Assembly: GCA_025201375.1 (NCBI GenBank)
Contig: JAIWZP010000018.1
Span: 1-64,000, forward strand
Reading direction: 5' to 3'
Origin: Gongronella butleri
Taxonomy: Eukaryota; Mucoromycota; Mucoromycetes; Mucorales; Cunninghamellaceae
Length of the DNA: 64,000 nucleotides
Made by a program: the position numbers and the translations under genes. The notes under the pieces are model-generated. The model was not told the DNA's origin. It was given only the letters and a program-made list of their open reading frames with translations, and made no database searches. Numbering within the stretch: position 1 is the stretch's first letter; each line of letters starts with the position of its first letter. Shown here piece after piece: positions 54,661-64,000 of the stretch.

Positions 54661-55067
54661 AACGCCATCTCTCGCCAAAATACCATTTCTTTCTTTTTCG
54701 CTTAATGGCTCGCCGTCGATGTGCCTGTGATCTTTGTACAGTGCTTTTCCCCCCTCTGCCTTTTATCGCGTCCCAATCTTATTTGGATTTTTCTCTTTCT
54801 AGTTGCTTTTCCAGCATGATTCCCCCCTCCTCGCTCCCCAATGATCAATAAAACAAAGCCAATTGTATTCACCTCGATCGAAATTGGACGTGTCATTTTC
54901 TTTTTAGCGCGTCAAGACGCAAGGACGCGTTGTTTTTCTCATTTCGCGTCATTGTCAGACGGCCTTTTTATCAGAGAAAGAGCGACACTGTGAGATAGGG
55001 GGGCATCAAAATGGGGTTTGAGTTTTAATGGCATGACATGAATATAAAAATAGATACAATAGGACGA
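54661..55067. other. Spacer between convergent genes
   Basis: 407 bp of 3' flanks of the V-ATPase f-like gene (+) and the acyltransferase (-). No gene. Confidence 0.5.
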
Positions 55068-55696
55068 TTAGGAGGAGGACGCGATCGGGTCTGGCGAGAT
55101 TTCGCGCAATGCGACGAGCATCTGGTCGCGCACATAATTTGACAACCTGTCGACAGCTTCAGACGACTCGTCCACACCCGACGTGGGGATGGGCGGCAAC
55201 ACTAAGCAAAAGTAGACAGGCACGCGTCAATGGGTCCATTTGAACGAGTTTTTTCTCTTTTTTATCTTTTACCTCGAATCTTGACGTTGCCATTGGTGAA
55301 GCGCTTGGCCTTTGAATTGTAGATGTTTTGGTAATTGCTTATGACAATGGGGATGATGGGCACTTGCGCCTGGACAGCCATGTAGAACGCGCCCTTTTTG
55401 AACGGCAACATGTCGATTTCCAGAGGTCGGCCACGCGTGCCCTCAGGAAACAACCACACGCTCGTCTAAATGAACGTTGAAAAGTGAGTGCCCAAAAGGG
55501 AACTTGCATTGTCGCAACTCGCTCTTTTTTTTTTTCTTTTTTTTTTTTTTTTGTTTCTTACCTTTTTCCGGTGAATATCCAGGGCGGCCTGACGTGCCTC
55601 CTTGACGGCACTGTCGCGGTTCTTTCGGTCCAAAAAGATGGCATTGCTCAAAATCACTGTGCAAGTGCGAGGGAAAAAAAAAGGGGGGGATGTGAG

Positions 55697-55732
<36 letters not shown>

Positions 55733-56292
55733 GCGTCGCAAGGACTTTTTTTTACTTACTGAACCAGCCCAAAAATGGGTAATACTTGATTGCCTTTTTA
55801 GCGACGACGGAGGTCATCTTTGGGAAGACGCTGGCCATCATCAAGACATCGAGGCTGCTTTGATGATTGCACACGTAGACGGCGGGCCCATACGAGGGAT
55901 CAAGATACTGCTTGCCCTCCACCGTCGTGGAGATGTCCAGCAGCGCCCCGCACAGCTTGTAGTACCCGCGTGCCACCAGCCAATTGATCCACCCGCGCCG
56001 GCCCAGCAACGGAAGCACCAGCGACGCCGCCACGCCAAACGTCGCCATAATGCCAATACACACCGTCGATATAATGGAACGGTAATAGAACCCGCCTTGC
56101 TTGCGCATCACAAGCGCAAAGATCAGCGGTGCAAGAGACAACCACGTCGCTCGCGTCACTAAAAAGACAAAAAAAAGTGGCAAAAGTGAGCCCACCCCTT
56201 TGGTTTGACATGAACCCTCTTTTTTTTTGCTCCTTTGCCGTCAGGGGCGACAACGAACACCACTTACATGGTCGAGAGAGAACGCCAGCCAT
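55068..56292 (-). CDS. 1-acyl-sn-glycerol-3-phosphate acyltransferase
   Basis: Makes phosphatidic acid from lysophosphatidic acid in the ER membrane. Five exons: 56292-56268, 56158-55760, 55656-55562, 55465-55273 and 55201-55068, 281 residues. It has an N-terminal hydrophobic region with about two membrane helices ([20 protein letters not shown]), acyltransferase motif [11 protein letters not shown] (NHx4D), motif II region [14 protein letters not shown], motif [16 protein letters not shown] and motif [15 protein letters not shown]. Order and spacing match the Slc1/AGPAT family and the length is typical. The first coding exon is 25 nt. The start MAGVLSRP is the only ATG giving correct phase into exon 2. 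Confidence 0.94.
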
Positions 56293-57311
56293 AGTGTTTC
56301 TACAGGTATAAAGTTAAAACGAACGGAAAGGTGAAAAAAGGGCAAAAGAAAATGAGAAAGACACCCTGATTTATGCTGACAGAAATTGGGGCTCCTTTTT
56401 GGTTGCTGTGCCTACTTAGGCATGTGAAAAAGCATTGGATTTTCGTCCCCGCTTTCTTTTAAACTTCTGATCTGCAACGGGGCAACCATTTACACGAGAT
56501 TCTGACGCCCTGTCCCTATTCATCTCTCTCTCTCTCTCTCTCTCTCCCTCCCCTTTCCCCACACATGCGCCCAGCTCACCCAACAAACGCATCGCACTGC
56601 GGCCATGGGCTTGGCGTCGCCATTGTTTGTGCCAAAAATGCACTTTTAGCGAGTTACTGCTGCAAGTCACCCTGCCACGCGCAGCAACGAGATCACGTGC
56701 TGTCCTGCAAGCTGCGCCAGCCGCCGTTGGAGCCCAAAAACAATAAACAGCGGCACTTGGGGCCCAAACTGTAGCCAGCATTGTAAAAAAAAGACGGGGT
56801 GTTGGCCAAAATACCGTTTTAGCGAATTTTCCCTTGATGGAATTCGTTTATGCATGGATCAACGGTGGCGCTGACAACACGTAATGTAAACATTTCCAAT
56901 CATGAACGGCGTTATCGCACTCATCACACCGCAAGTGGACGACATGGCAAAAAAAAAAAAAAAAAAAAAGGAGAAAAGGAGAAACACGCGAGCGCCGCGT
57001 CAGAATTGCCACATTTTTGCCCCTTAGACATCGCCGCTACTCCCTCGCCGTCCGTCCCCCTCAAAGACATGGATACCTTTTTTCGAAACAGGCATTATAG
57101 AACAAAGAGTGAAAAGCGCGGCTTGCACGCATGCCGCCTCTTTTCTTTTTTTTTTTGTTTTCAACGTCGTTGACACCTGAAAAAGACGCGCAATGGCTGC
57201 AGCCAATCAGCGTACTTGCAAATCAACATCCACCATCTCATTGGATCGGCTAATCGGTCTCCGAATTACCGAAAAGTGCACATGTCTTGAACGGCGCCCT
57301 AAAATTGACAT
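56293..57311. other. Intergenic region between the acyltransferase gene and the 5S locus
   Basis: 1.0 kb. It contains a (CT)n microsatellite at about 56523-56550 and an A20 run near 56948-56968. No gene is seen; the short open frames lack support. Confidence 0.5.
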
Positions 57312-57427
57312 GTTACGGCCATACGATTCTGAAAGCGCCAGATCCCGTCCGATCTCTGCAGCGATCCAGAATACGGCCTGGTTAGTACTGCAGTGAGAGA
57401 TCATGCGGGAATACCAGGTGCTGTAAT
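57312..57427 (+). rRNA. 5S rRNA-like gene (variant or pseudogene)
   Basis: About 116 nt aligning without gaps to eukaryotic 5S rRNA: GTTACGGCCATAC at the 5' end, GCGCCAGATCCCGTCCGATC, CCTGGTTAGTACT, and GCGGGAATACCAGGTGCTGT at the 3' end. The termini pair (GTTACGG with CTGTAAT) as helix I. A T9 run follows at once (57427-57435), a Pol III terminator. The region corresponding to the internal box A (AGCTAAGC in other eukaryotes) reads AGCGATCC, unusual for so conserved an element, so this may be a pseudogene or a diverged variant. A conserved 3' flank is shared with 60772-60900. Confidence 0.82.
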
Positions 57428-57741
57428 TTTTTTTTGTATTTGAACGTCATTTTTATTGATTACAATAAAGAAAATGGGTATAATGAGGTTCTGAAACAGC
57501 CGTCATGATGAGGGGACTGAGTACGTGACTGAACGGATCAATGTGTGATGGTGGGGAGAGAGGGGGGAAGGTAGAGAGGACATTGGAGATATATTGGTGG
57601 TGTGAGGTAAGGGTTGAAGGTTGGGAGGTAAGAAAGGTACGCGAAGGTACGAAAGGTACGAGGGATTGGATGAGAAGGTGTATTATGATTGGGAAATCAG
57701 GGGGTTCTTGCATTGTCATAATCATATTCATGAGCATATAA
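57428..57741. other. 5S 3' flank and spacer before the LINE tail
   Basis: The first ~120 bp (to about 57545) match 60785-60900 downstream of the LINE. The rest is G-rich, with several GGTACG/GGTAAG words. No gene. Confidence 0.5.
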
Positions 57742-57821
<80 letters not shown>

Positions 57822-60771
57822 ATTTAATGCAGCAATGTGTAGGAGCTTACTCCACTGTGGACAGGGGGTTGATAATGGTGCGTTGGATTAATGAAAGGAG
57901 TTTGGAAAGATGCGGAAGCCAAGGTGCGTTGCCACCCTCAGGGTGTTGTCGGAGGGCCGTGAAATGTCGTGTCCATACAAACCAAGCTGTGGTGATGAGG
58001 ACTTGGAACAGGAGTGTACGATTGCGAATGTGACGGTGTGGTGTGAGAGAAATGAGATATTCTGTGATAAAATGAGGGGTTATCACATTGTGGGGGAAAA
58101 AATGCTGCGTAACGGCCTCCCAGAGTGGCCATTTGGAGGGGCACGTCACAAGCATGTGATCTGCATCTTCTTCTAGGTGATTTTGGCAGAAGAGGCATCG
58201 TTCATGCTCGGTGATGTGCAGACGGAATAGGACAGCGCGGCAAGGTATTTTTTGGTGAATGGTGCGGATGAGAAGGGTGCGTGCAAAAGGTTGTAGTCGT
58301 GTTTTCCATACCAGATTGGCTTTTGTGTATTTGGCGGGGGGATCAGGGGAATTGGATACGATGTATGTGATGAAATCCTTCCTTGGAGTCTTGTAGTATG
58401 TCCACAGTGGGTGTGAGCCCAAAAAAGTAGTGAGAGGAGTATTGGGAGGGGAAAGTTGGTCATAAATAGGGAATAGGGAGTGTATGAATGATAGGGTTGG
58501 AGGATGTGGTCTTTGATCCGTTAAAGAAAAGGAGGGAATAGGGTATTTTGATGGGGATTGGAACATAGTCAAGGAGTGTAATAGCAAATGGCGTACATGG
58601 TCGGGGTGGTCCCAAAGGAGGAAAATGGATTTGAGCCATCGTTGCTTCAAGTAGACATTTTGCAAACGTGGGTCTTGTACCCCAAAACCACCATATTCAC
58701 GGGGGGTATAAATAATGGTCTTCTTAATCTTGGGTGTGTGTGGCCATATGAATTTGTAAATAATTGCTGATAAAGATTGAAAGAAAGGGTTAGAAGGTTG
58801 GTATACATGAAACTTGTAATAGATTGTCGGGAGGATGAGGGTATTCATGACTGTGATTTTGCCACGGATGGACAGTCCTCTGCCAGAGTATAGATTAACC
58901 ATGGATTTGATTTTGTCGAGAATGTTGAGGTCGATTGCTTTTCTCTGTGTAAAGGTAAAAGGCAGGGGAAAACCAAGATATTTGGGTATAGATGCGGATT
59001 GTGCATGGTGGTGTTGTATACTGCCAAAAGCGTCATGAAGAATTCGTGTCCATGTGTTGGTTACCTTGCCATTGAGGGCAATGGCTTCCGTTTTGTTGCG
59101 ATTGAACCGGGTATTCGACACGGCACAGTAGGCGTTCATGTGTTTTGTCAATTGAAGGACATCCTGGAGATCTTGAACAAATACATTCACATCATCTGCG
59201 TACGCTTGGACATAGAGTGTGACAGGTTGAGCTGTTTCAGTAAGGAGTGACTGGATTCTGGTGGTGGTGCTAGTGGAGGATGTGGAGGAGTGTGAAGTGG
59301 ATCGGGTAGATGTGGTCGGGGAGGATGGTGTATCGTCGGTGGGTGCATATTGGGGTGTCATGTGATGGTCTGTCGTTAGTTGTGGAGTGATTGGTGGTGA
59401 GGTGATGTGATATCCTTTGAAGGAGGAATCCTGGATGATAGACAAAAGAAAAGGTTCAAGAGCAAGATTGAAAAGAATGGGTGATATAGGGTCTCCTTGG
59501 CGGAGCCCTCGTTGTTGATGTATAATTGGTGAGAAATATCCGTTAATGTTGATGGAGATGTGGTTGGTGAAGAGAAGGTTTGCAATGCAGTTAATGAATG
59601 TTTGGTGAAATCCGAATTTAACTAGAGTTGCTTCCAGATATGGGCGATAACATCGATCATAGGCTTTTTCTTGATCTAATAGTAAGGCCTGGCCAGGATG
59701 ATTAGTACGTTTTGCATGGTCCATTACCAGTTTGAGCGTAAGGCCATTATTTGCGATGAATCGATGCGGTAAGAAACCAGATTGATGACGATTGATGATT
59801 GTGTCGGCGACGGGTACCAGGCGTTTGTTGAGGATGCGGGTGAAAATCTTGGCGTCGCAGTTTGTTAGGGCGATGGGGCGCCAATTTTTAAGTTGTGTCA
59901 AATCGCCTTTTTTGGGGAGAAGGCGGACTCGGACATCTCTCCAAGATATAGGATATAAGGAATGGGAGAGAGCGTCATTGTAAATTTGGATAAGTAAAGG
60001 TTGGATATGTGTGAAAGAAAAAAGGAGCCTAAGGTAAGTATAGCCCAGACCATCCGAGCCAGGGCTGCTTTCTTTGCTACGTTTGGCGGAACTGAGGGCT
60101 TCATCAAGGAGTTCATCCAGGGTGATATCCTTGATAAGGTCTTCATTATCCTCTTTGGACACGGTTGGTGAATGAATTGAAGCGAGGTAGTTGTCAATGT
60201 CAGATATTGAGACTGGATCACTGGTGTACAATTTTTGGTAGAAATCATGTGCTATGGTCTCAAGTCGGTGTTGGTGTTGTGAGTTAAAGCCATTGGTTAG
60301 TAGGTTAGCCTCTGGGGGTGGCAAACTTTCTGGGCCAGTAAGATTTGTGATATGTTGTGCTTGTTGTCGTGTGATATGTAGATGCTTGAGGTATTTGGCC
60401 GATTTCTCACCCTTCTCCATCCATTTTTCACCTGCTCGTAAGGCATCAATGTCGACCAATTCCTGTTGTAGCGATTTGATCTGTTGTTCAAGAGGTGTAA
60501 TATATCGTTCCTGGAAATCCAAAGGCAATTTGGCGCGTAGTAGTCGATTCCTTCGGCTCATCATCTGTTTGAGTAGCTTCCGTCTCCATGGAATGTAATC
60601 TTGAGCGAATCTTTTGGTGGTTTGTGCTGTGAGGTGTTTAATCTCTTCCCAAAGGTCTTGAGGTTGAGTGTATGGCCGATGACTGGTGATGTACTCTTTG
60701 GTTTTGTTGTATAAAAGATCTTGGAATTGCTTGTTAGTAGGATATATGGGATTACCTCGCCAGAGCCCGGG
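57742..60771 (-). mobile_element. 5'-truncated non-LTR retrotransposon (LINE) with long poly(A) tail
   Basis: On the minus strand the element ends in a poly(A) tail, seen here as about 78 T at 57742-57820 with one C, about 26 nt after the ORF stop. Its body runs to a sharp junction at about 60771, after which the sequence is a 5S rRNA 3' end and its flank. The endonuclease part expected before the reverse transcriptase is absent, so it is 5' truncated. The RT frame is uninterrupted, so insertion looks recent. I find no direct duplication of ordinary TSD length at the two junctions (GAGCATATAA beside the tail, CCAGGTGCTG at the 5' junction). Confidence 0.88.
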
Positions 60772-60837
60772 GTCCAGGTGCTGTAATTTTTTTTTGCATT
60801 TGAACGTCATTTTTTTATTGACTTTGATAAAGGACAT
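57847..60837 (-). CDS. LINE ORF2-like reverse transcriptase fragment
   Basis: An open frame of 996 residues; the first ~22 codons come from the 5S flank, not from the element. RT motifs in order: SSPGSDGLGYTYLR (about 257), KNWRPIALTNCDAKI (about 318), LLLDQEKAYDR (about 385), QQRGLRQGDPISPILFN (about 441) and QAYADDVNVFV (about 544, the catalytic YADD). The C-terminus has a CxxC...H..C zinc-binding unit (CLFCQNHLEEDADHM, about 881), as in L1/Tx1-clade LINEs. A Ser/Thr/Pro-rich insert of about 60 residues (about 476-535) sits between the QGDP motif and YADD. The apurinic endonuclease and ORF1 are missing. Non-autonomous as it stands. Confidence 0.9.
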   Translation of the reverse strand: MSFIKVNKKMTFKCKKKLQHLDPGLWRGNPIYPTNKQFQDLLYNKTKEYITSHRPYTQPQDLWEEIKHLTAQTTKRFAQDYIPWRRKLLKQMMSRRNRLLRAKLPLDFQERYITPLEQQIKSLQQELVDIDALRAGEKWMEKGEKSAKYLKHLHITRQQAQHITNLTGPESLPPPEANLLTNGFNSQHQHRLETIAHDFYQKLYTSDPVSISDIDNYLASIHSPTVSKEDNEDLIKDITLDELLDEALSSAKRSKESSPGSDGLGYTYLRLLFSFTHIQPLLIQIYNDALSHSLYPISWRDVRVRLLPKKGDLTQLKNWRPIALTNCDAKIFTRILNKRLVPVADTIINRHQSGFLPHRFIANNGLTLKLVMDHAKRTNHPGQALLLDQEKAYDRCYRPYLEATLVKFGFHQTFINCIANLLFTNHISININGYFSPIIHQQRGLRQGDPISPILFNLALEPFLLSIIQDSSFKGYHITSPPITPQLTTDHHMTPQYAPTDDTPSSPTTSTRSTSHSSTSSTSTTTRIQSLLTETAQPVTLYVQAYADDVNVFVQDLQDVLQLTKHMNAYCAVSNTRFNRNKTEAIALNGKVTNTWTRILHDAFGSIQHHHAQSASIPKYLGFPLPFTFTQRKAIDLNILDKIKSMVNLYSGRGLSIRGKITVMNTLILPTIYYKFHVYQPSNPFFQSLSAIIYKFIWPHTPKIKKTIIYTPREYGGFGVQDPRLQNVYLKQRWLKSIFLLWDHPDHVRHLLLHSLTMFQSPSKYPIPSFSLTDQRPHPPTLSFIHSLFPIYDQLSPPNTPLTTFLGSHPLWTYYKTPRKDFITYIVSNSPDPPAKYTKANLVWKTRLQPFARTLLIRTIHQKIPCRAVLFRLHITEHERCLFCQNHLEEDADHMLVTCPSKWPLWEAVTQHFFPHNVITPHFITEYLISLTPHRHIRNRTLLFQVLITTAWFVWTRHFTALRQHPEGGNAPWLPHLSKLLSLIQRTIINPLSTVE

Positions 60838-60900
60838 GAATATAATGATTTTTTGAATCAGGCGTCGTGATAAGAGGGCTGACTGCGTGGCAACTGCGGA
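60772..60900 (+). repeat. Truncated second 5S rRNA 3' end with homologous flank
   Basis: Starts with the last ~14 nt of the 5S sequence (CCAGGTGCTGTAAT), its T9 terminator, and a flank matching 57426-57545 (ATTTGAACGTCATTTTT shared, then ATTGA..T..ATAAAG, TATAATGA, CGTC.TGAT.AG.GG). The rest of this 5S copy is replaced by the LINE. Confidence 0.85.
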
Positions 60901-61489
60901 ATGAATGTATGGCCGTGTGTCTCACAATGGCAGCATCGAGTGACCGCCCTTTTTTTTTTTTTTTTGCACGACGGAAAATACCTAGTAGGTGGCATGTAAT
61001 GATGTAAACATGGCGCAATCGAGGGTAATATAGGAATATGACGGCTTCCATGCTGCTTGCAGTCATCATCTTGCCGAGAGCGTCAACGTACAGTATCGTT
61101 GAGTTGCTGCGCGGAGATCTTATTTGCATTCCTTGATCGTCATTGTCTTTGTCGCGTGCGACGAGTATTCGCACCTTCTAATTGACAAATTTGAGTCTTT
61201 TCTATTCACGTGCACGCGTGGACTACTCGTCGATTTTCTTGTTTTTACCAGTAGAACGTGACAAGCCCGCTAATCTTGGCCATGGCCATCAGACCGGGTT
61301 TGACATGCTCCACGAAAACGTACGCTCATGATTGCAGCCCATGCGCCCATTGCGGGATGCTGCGGGATGAAAGGCAGTCATGAGATGCTAGATCACGTCG
61401 ATAATAAACTTGTAGCTGGCTGTGGAGAGGCTAGGAAAAGGCGGCTCGGCTGTCCACAAAGCTGCTACAAACCCGTCCTCATCAATGGC
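60901..61489. other. Intergenic region right of the LINE
   Basis: No gene. T17 run near 60950. Confidence 0.45.
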
Positions 61490-63940
61490 GATGACTACTA
61501 CTGTACCTACGGTATACAGTAATTTTGTGGAATTACAGTACCGTAAGTCTACTGTAGAATTGGGCCGGGCAGCAGGCGCATTTTTTTTTGGCTTTTATAA
61601 TAAATATTTTGCTGAGCGCCCAGGATGCCAGAAAATGCTCTGAGAGGTTTCAACGCGTTGCCCCTGGATGTAAAATTTGATTTCGAATCGAATGGTGTTA
61701 CTTTCGAGCCATCCTCATCAATTGTAGTAAAAGCTCTTGATAATCGCACTTTTGCCGCCAGCAAAGGTACTGTAGATAATCGCGTAAACTGCGATTATCT
61801 CGAAATTTTATTAAGTTAACGCACACCATGTGAGAACTTTATTGGATTCTAAATTAAATTTTACATCTGGTCACGAAAACATAATTACGAATTGAGTGAT
61901 TTTTGAGGCACTTGCATTAGAACAAACGCAAAGATGGGCCAAAATCGCATCAAAATTGCTAAGTGCTCAAAATTCAGCAATTTGACATGCATTAATTTCA
62001 GACTTTACAGTACCATGCTATTTATAATCGTCAATTACTGTACCCCTACTAGAACGCCTGTCAAACAATCAAAGCTACTGTACTGTAAGTGCACTCAAAA
62101 AACAAATACCGGTACGTGTTTTTCAAATTTTGAGGGCTTGTTGTGCCTCCAGATTTTTTTACAGCGTAGTACCGTACCTGCGCGCCGATGAAAACCGCGT
62201 CGTCACGGCACGAAATACAACCCAGTGCTCGCGATGACGGGGGTTCGCCTGATTTTTTAAGCCTGCAAACTTCAAAAACCTTCAGTTTGCTCTATTTTTT
62301 ATTTATCTCGCCATCTACGTGGCCGATCCCACTCAAAACCGGGTGCATCGCAATCCACGCAAAATTTGCAACAAACAATCTTAAACCCCAAAGCCCTACG
62401 ACCACTTTTGAAAAATTCAGGGGTCACACATTCCAACCTCAGAAAATGCTAAATTTGGGAAATTTCGAACTCCGAGTGATCAATGCATCCCGAACAGGTA
62501 ACTCCAACGATTTGCTATTGGCTGACAAAATGGCAAGTTGTCCCTTAACACAACTCATCCAAGCCTAAAAGCCCAAAGAGTGACGCATGAACGGCGATCG
62601 ACTAAGAAAAGTCCCTACTTTGGGCAATACTTTTTTGCAAAATTTAAGGTTTGAGACTTCCAAATTAAGTCACACCTGGATTGCATGGATTTTTTATTTT
62701 TTTATTTTGCTCATGCATTTTTGTGCGCTAAATACTGTACCGGTAAGTGGGCTGCAGCAGCCTGCAGGCTGATGAAATGATGACCGATGCAAAAAGGTCA
62801 AACCCAAGTAAGCTCGCTGCAAGTCATCTCAATAGATGCTGCTCTACCCTGCCTGCTGTTTGTTTCCTAGTAAAACTGCTGCACTAAAAACCGGGGTCGA
62901 CTTATTAACATTTAACAGTTGTTGTCGAGCAAATTGCTTGCGTAATTGCCATATTATGATACAGTAAAATGCTGTACTATAAAAAAGATTTTATTTGCTT
63001 GTTGAAAAAGTGAATTTTCTCAATCAGTTTTGATCGGATCGCAGTGGAGGACGGTCAGAATTCCATGTTTGTGGCATTTTCAATTAGACTTTTAATAAAC
63101 TCTTGATAGTACTGTATTAGGTCGATTGGATGAGTGGGGCCACGGAAATCATAGCTCTCCACCGCAGGGGGTGGCGAACTACAGTATTAGGGGGATTGCC
63201 CCACTTCGTCACCCCCCATTTTTATCGGAAAATCATAGACACTGGGATAAGCAATGGACAAAAAAATTTGGGATTTACAAATATTTTTGGCCGATCGCCA
63301 GTGCGTGGAACTTGTTTCATCCGACGAAGATTCAGCAGCTGCTGCATTCTGCATGTTACTGTAAAAGCACTTTGGGTTGTTTTCCGGTTGTCGAGAAAAA
63401 AAGCGAGTGTGACAATTAATCCAATGTTTGATCGACTTTTGCAATACGTAGCGTGCAACAAAGTTCGTCCATCGGGCGAGCAAACAATCCGAAAATGACA
63501 CCCGTGCCGGTACGTACTGTATGTGTCTCTTTCAATCGTTGCGATTTTCACCGCGATCGACAAGATACGGCAATAAATTTGGCCGACTTTGAATTTTGGG
63601 GTACGATTTATCCTTTTTTGGAGTCCTCCCCTTTTTTTATGCCATCGTTCCCCACCATGTATTTTATTCTCTTTTTTTTTCTTTTTTTTTGCAAGTTTGC
63701 ATGCACAGATCTTCCTCCTCATGGATGGAGACAGAAGTGAGCAGTCGTCGTGTTTTAATTTAGTTGCAAAGGTGCACTTCATTCTTTATGTTTCTGTGAA
63801 AGCGTCTGACGTTGTTTGACCATACAGTCCACTTAGAACGCATCGCACCAAAAAAACGACATGTCACAAGAGAGAAAAGAGACGTGCGAGAGAAAGAGAG
63901 GGCTGGAAAAAAGTCGCAACTACAGTATTGAATGAGTGAC
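61490..63940. repeat. Gene-poor region dense in the palindromic word TACWGTA
   Basis: By eye about 16 copies of TACTGTA/TACAGTA in 2.45 kb (for example near 61499, 61515, 61534, 61549, 61769, 62007, 62037, 62079, 62733, 62961, 63107, 63181, 63358, 63516, 63921). They do not sit in a regular tandem unit. No gene is recognised; all open frames are short and have no convincing splice partners. Positions are approximate to a few bases. Confidence 0.65.
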
Positions 63941-64000
63941 GACGAGCGACTGTGCTTGTGAGAGGCCGTTCTACTGAACAAATTAGAGCAAGAGAGACAA

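Overview
This is nuclear DNA from a eukaryote, most probably an early-diverging (Mucoromycota-like) fungus. The evidence is densely packed genes on both strands, many short spliceosomal introns (about 45-120 bp, GTAAGN...CTGAC...AG), and fungal-type gene content: Set3-like PHD/SET protein, Vip1/Asp1 inositol pyrophosphate kinase, an Osh protein, HBS1/SKI7, an HMT1-like ABC half-transporter and an ML-domain lipid-transfer protein. Introns and spacers are full of A or T homopolymers (up to 58 in an intron), and ACGCGT/GACGCGTC words recur. The phylum is inferred; no marker in the window settles it. Exon boundaries were deduced by hand from splice consensus, reading phase and protein homology.

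Layout. 0-6.3 kb: 3'-truncated cullin (-), RPS21 (-), F-actin capping protein beta (+), CDKN3-like dual-specificity phosphatase (-). 6.3-9 kb: intergenic, holding one copy of a dispersed repeat. 9-16.2 kb: divergent Set3-like gene (-) and Vip1/PPIP5K (+). 16.4-19.4 kb: a repeat island made of a two-unit tandem array, a short minisatellite, and a long foldback element carrying a nested 466-bp hAT-type MITE. 19.9-25.4 kb: RPS5 (-), oxysterol-binding protein (+), ML-domain protein (+). 25.7-31.5 kb: three tandem aldo-keto reductase paralogues (+). 31.9-33.8 kb: a small secreted protein and a secreted N-formylglutamate-amidohydrolase-like enzyme. 34.3-35.3 kb: an inverted second copy of the dispersed repeat. 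35.5-45.3 kb (-): YANK/STK32-type kinase, O-fucosyltransferase-like protein, and an HBS1 gene that also carries a SKI7-type alternative terminal exon. 46.9-50.8 kb (-): a low-complexity protein and an ABC half-transporter. 51-56.3 kb: an unknown acidic protein, EMC2, isopentenyl phosphate kinase, RNase-kappa/V-ATPase subunit f-like protein, and 1-acylglycerol-3-phosphate acyltransferase. 57.3-60.9 kb: a 5S rRNA-like gene, then a 5'-truncated LINE in opposite orientation, then a fragment of a second 5S 3' end. 61-64 kb: gene-poor DNA dense in the palindromic word TACWGTA.

Most genes are unrelated housekeeping genes rather than one pathway. Looser themes are translation and RNA surveillance (RPS21, RPS5, HBS1/SKI7, 5S), lipid and membrane handling (Osh, ML protein, AGPAT, EMC2, V-ATPase f, IPK), and the tandem AKR family. 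The most rewarding observations are the HBS1/SKI7 mutually exclusive exon architecture, the 5S-LINE-5S arrangement, the nested MITE, the 8-nt microexon shared by two AKR paralogues, and the repeated GACGCGTC extension of predicted branch sites.
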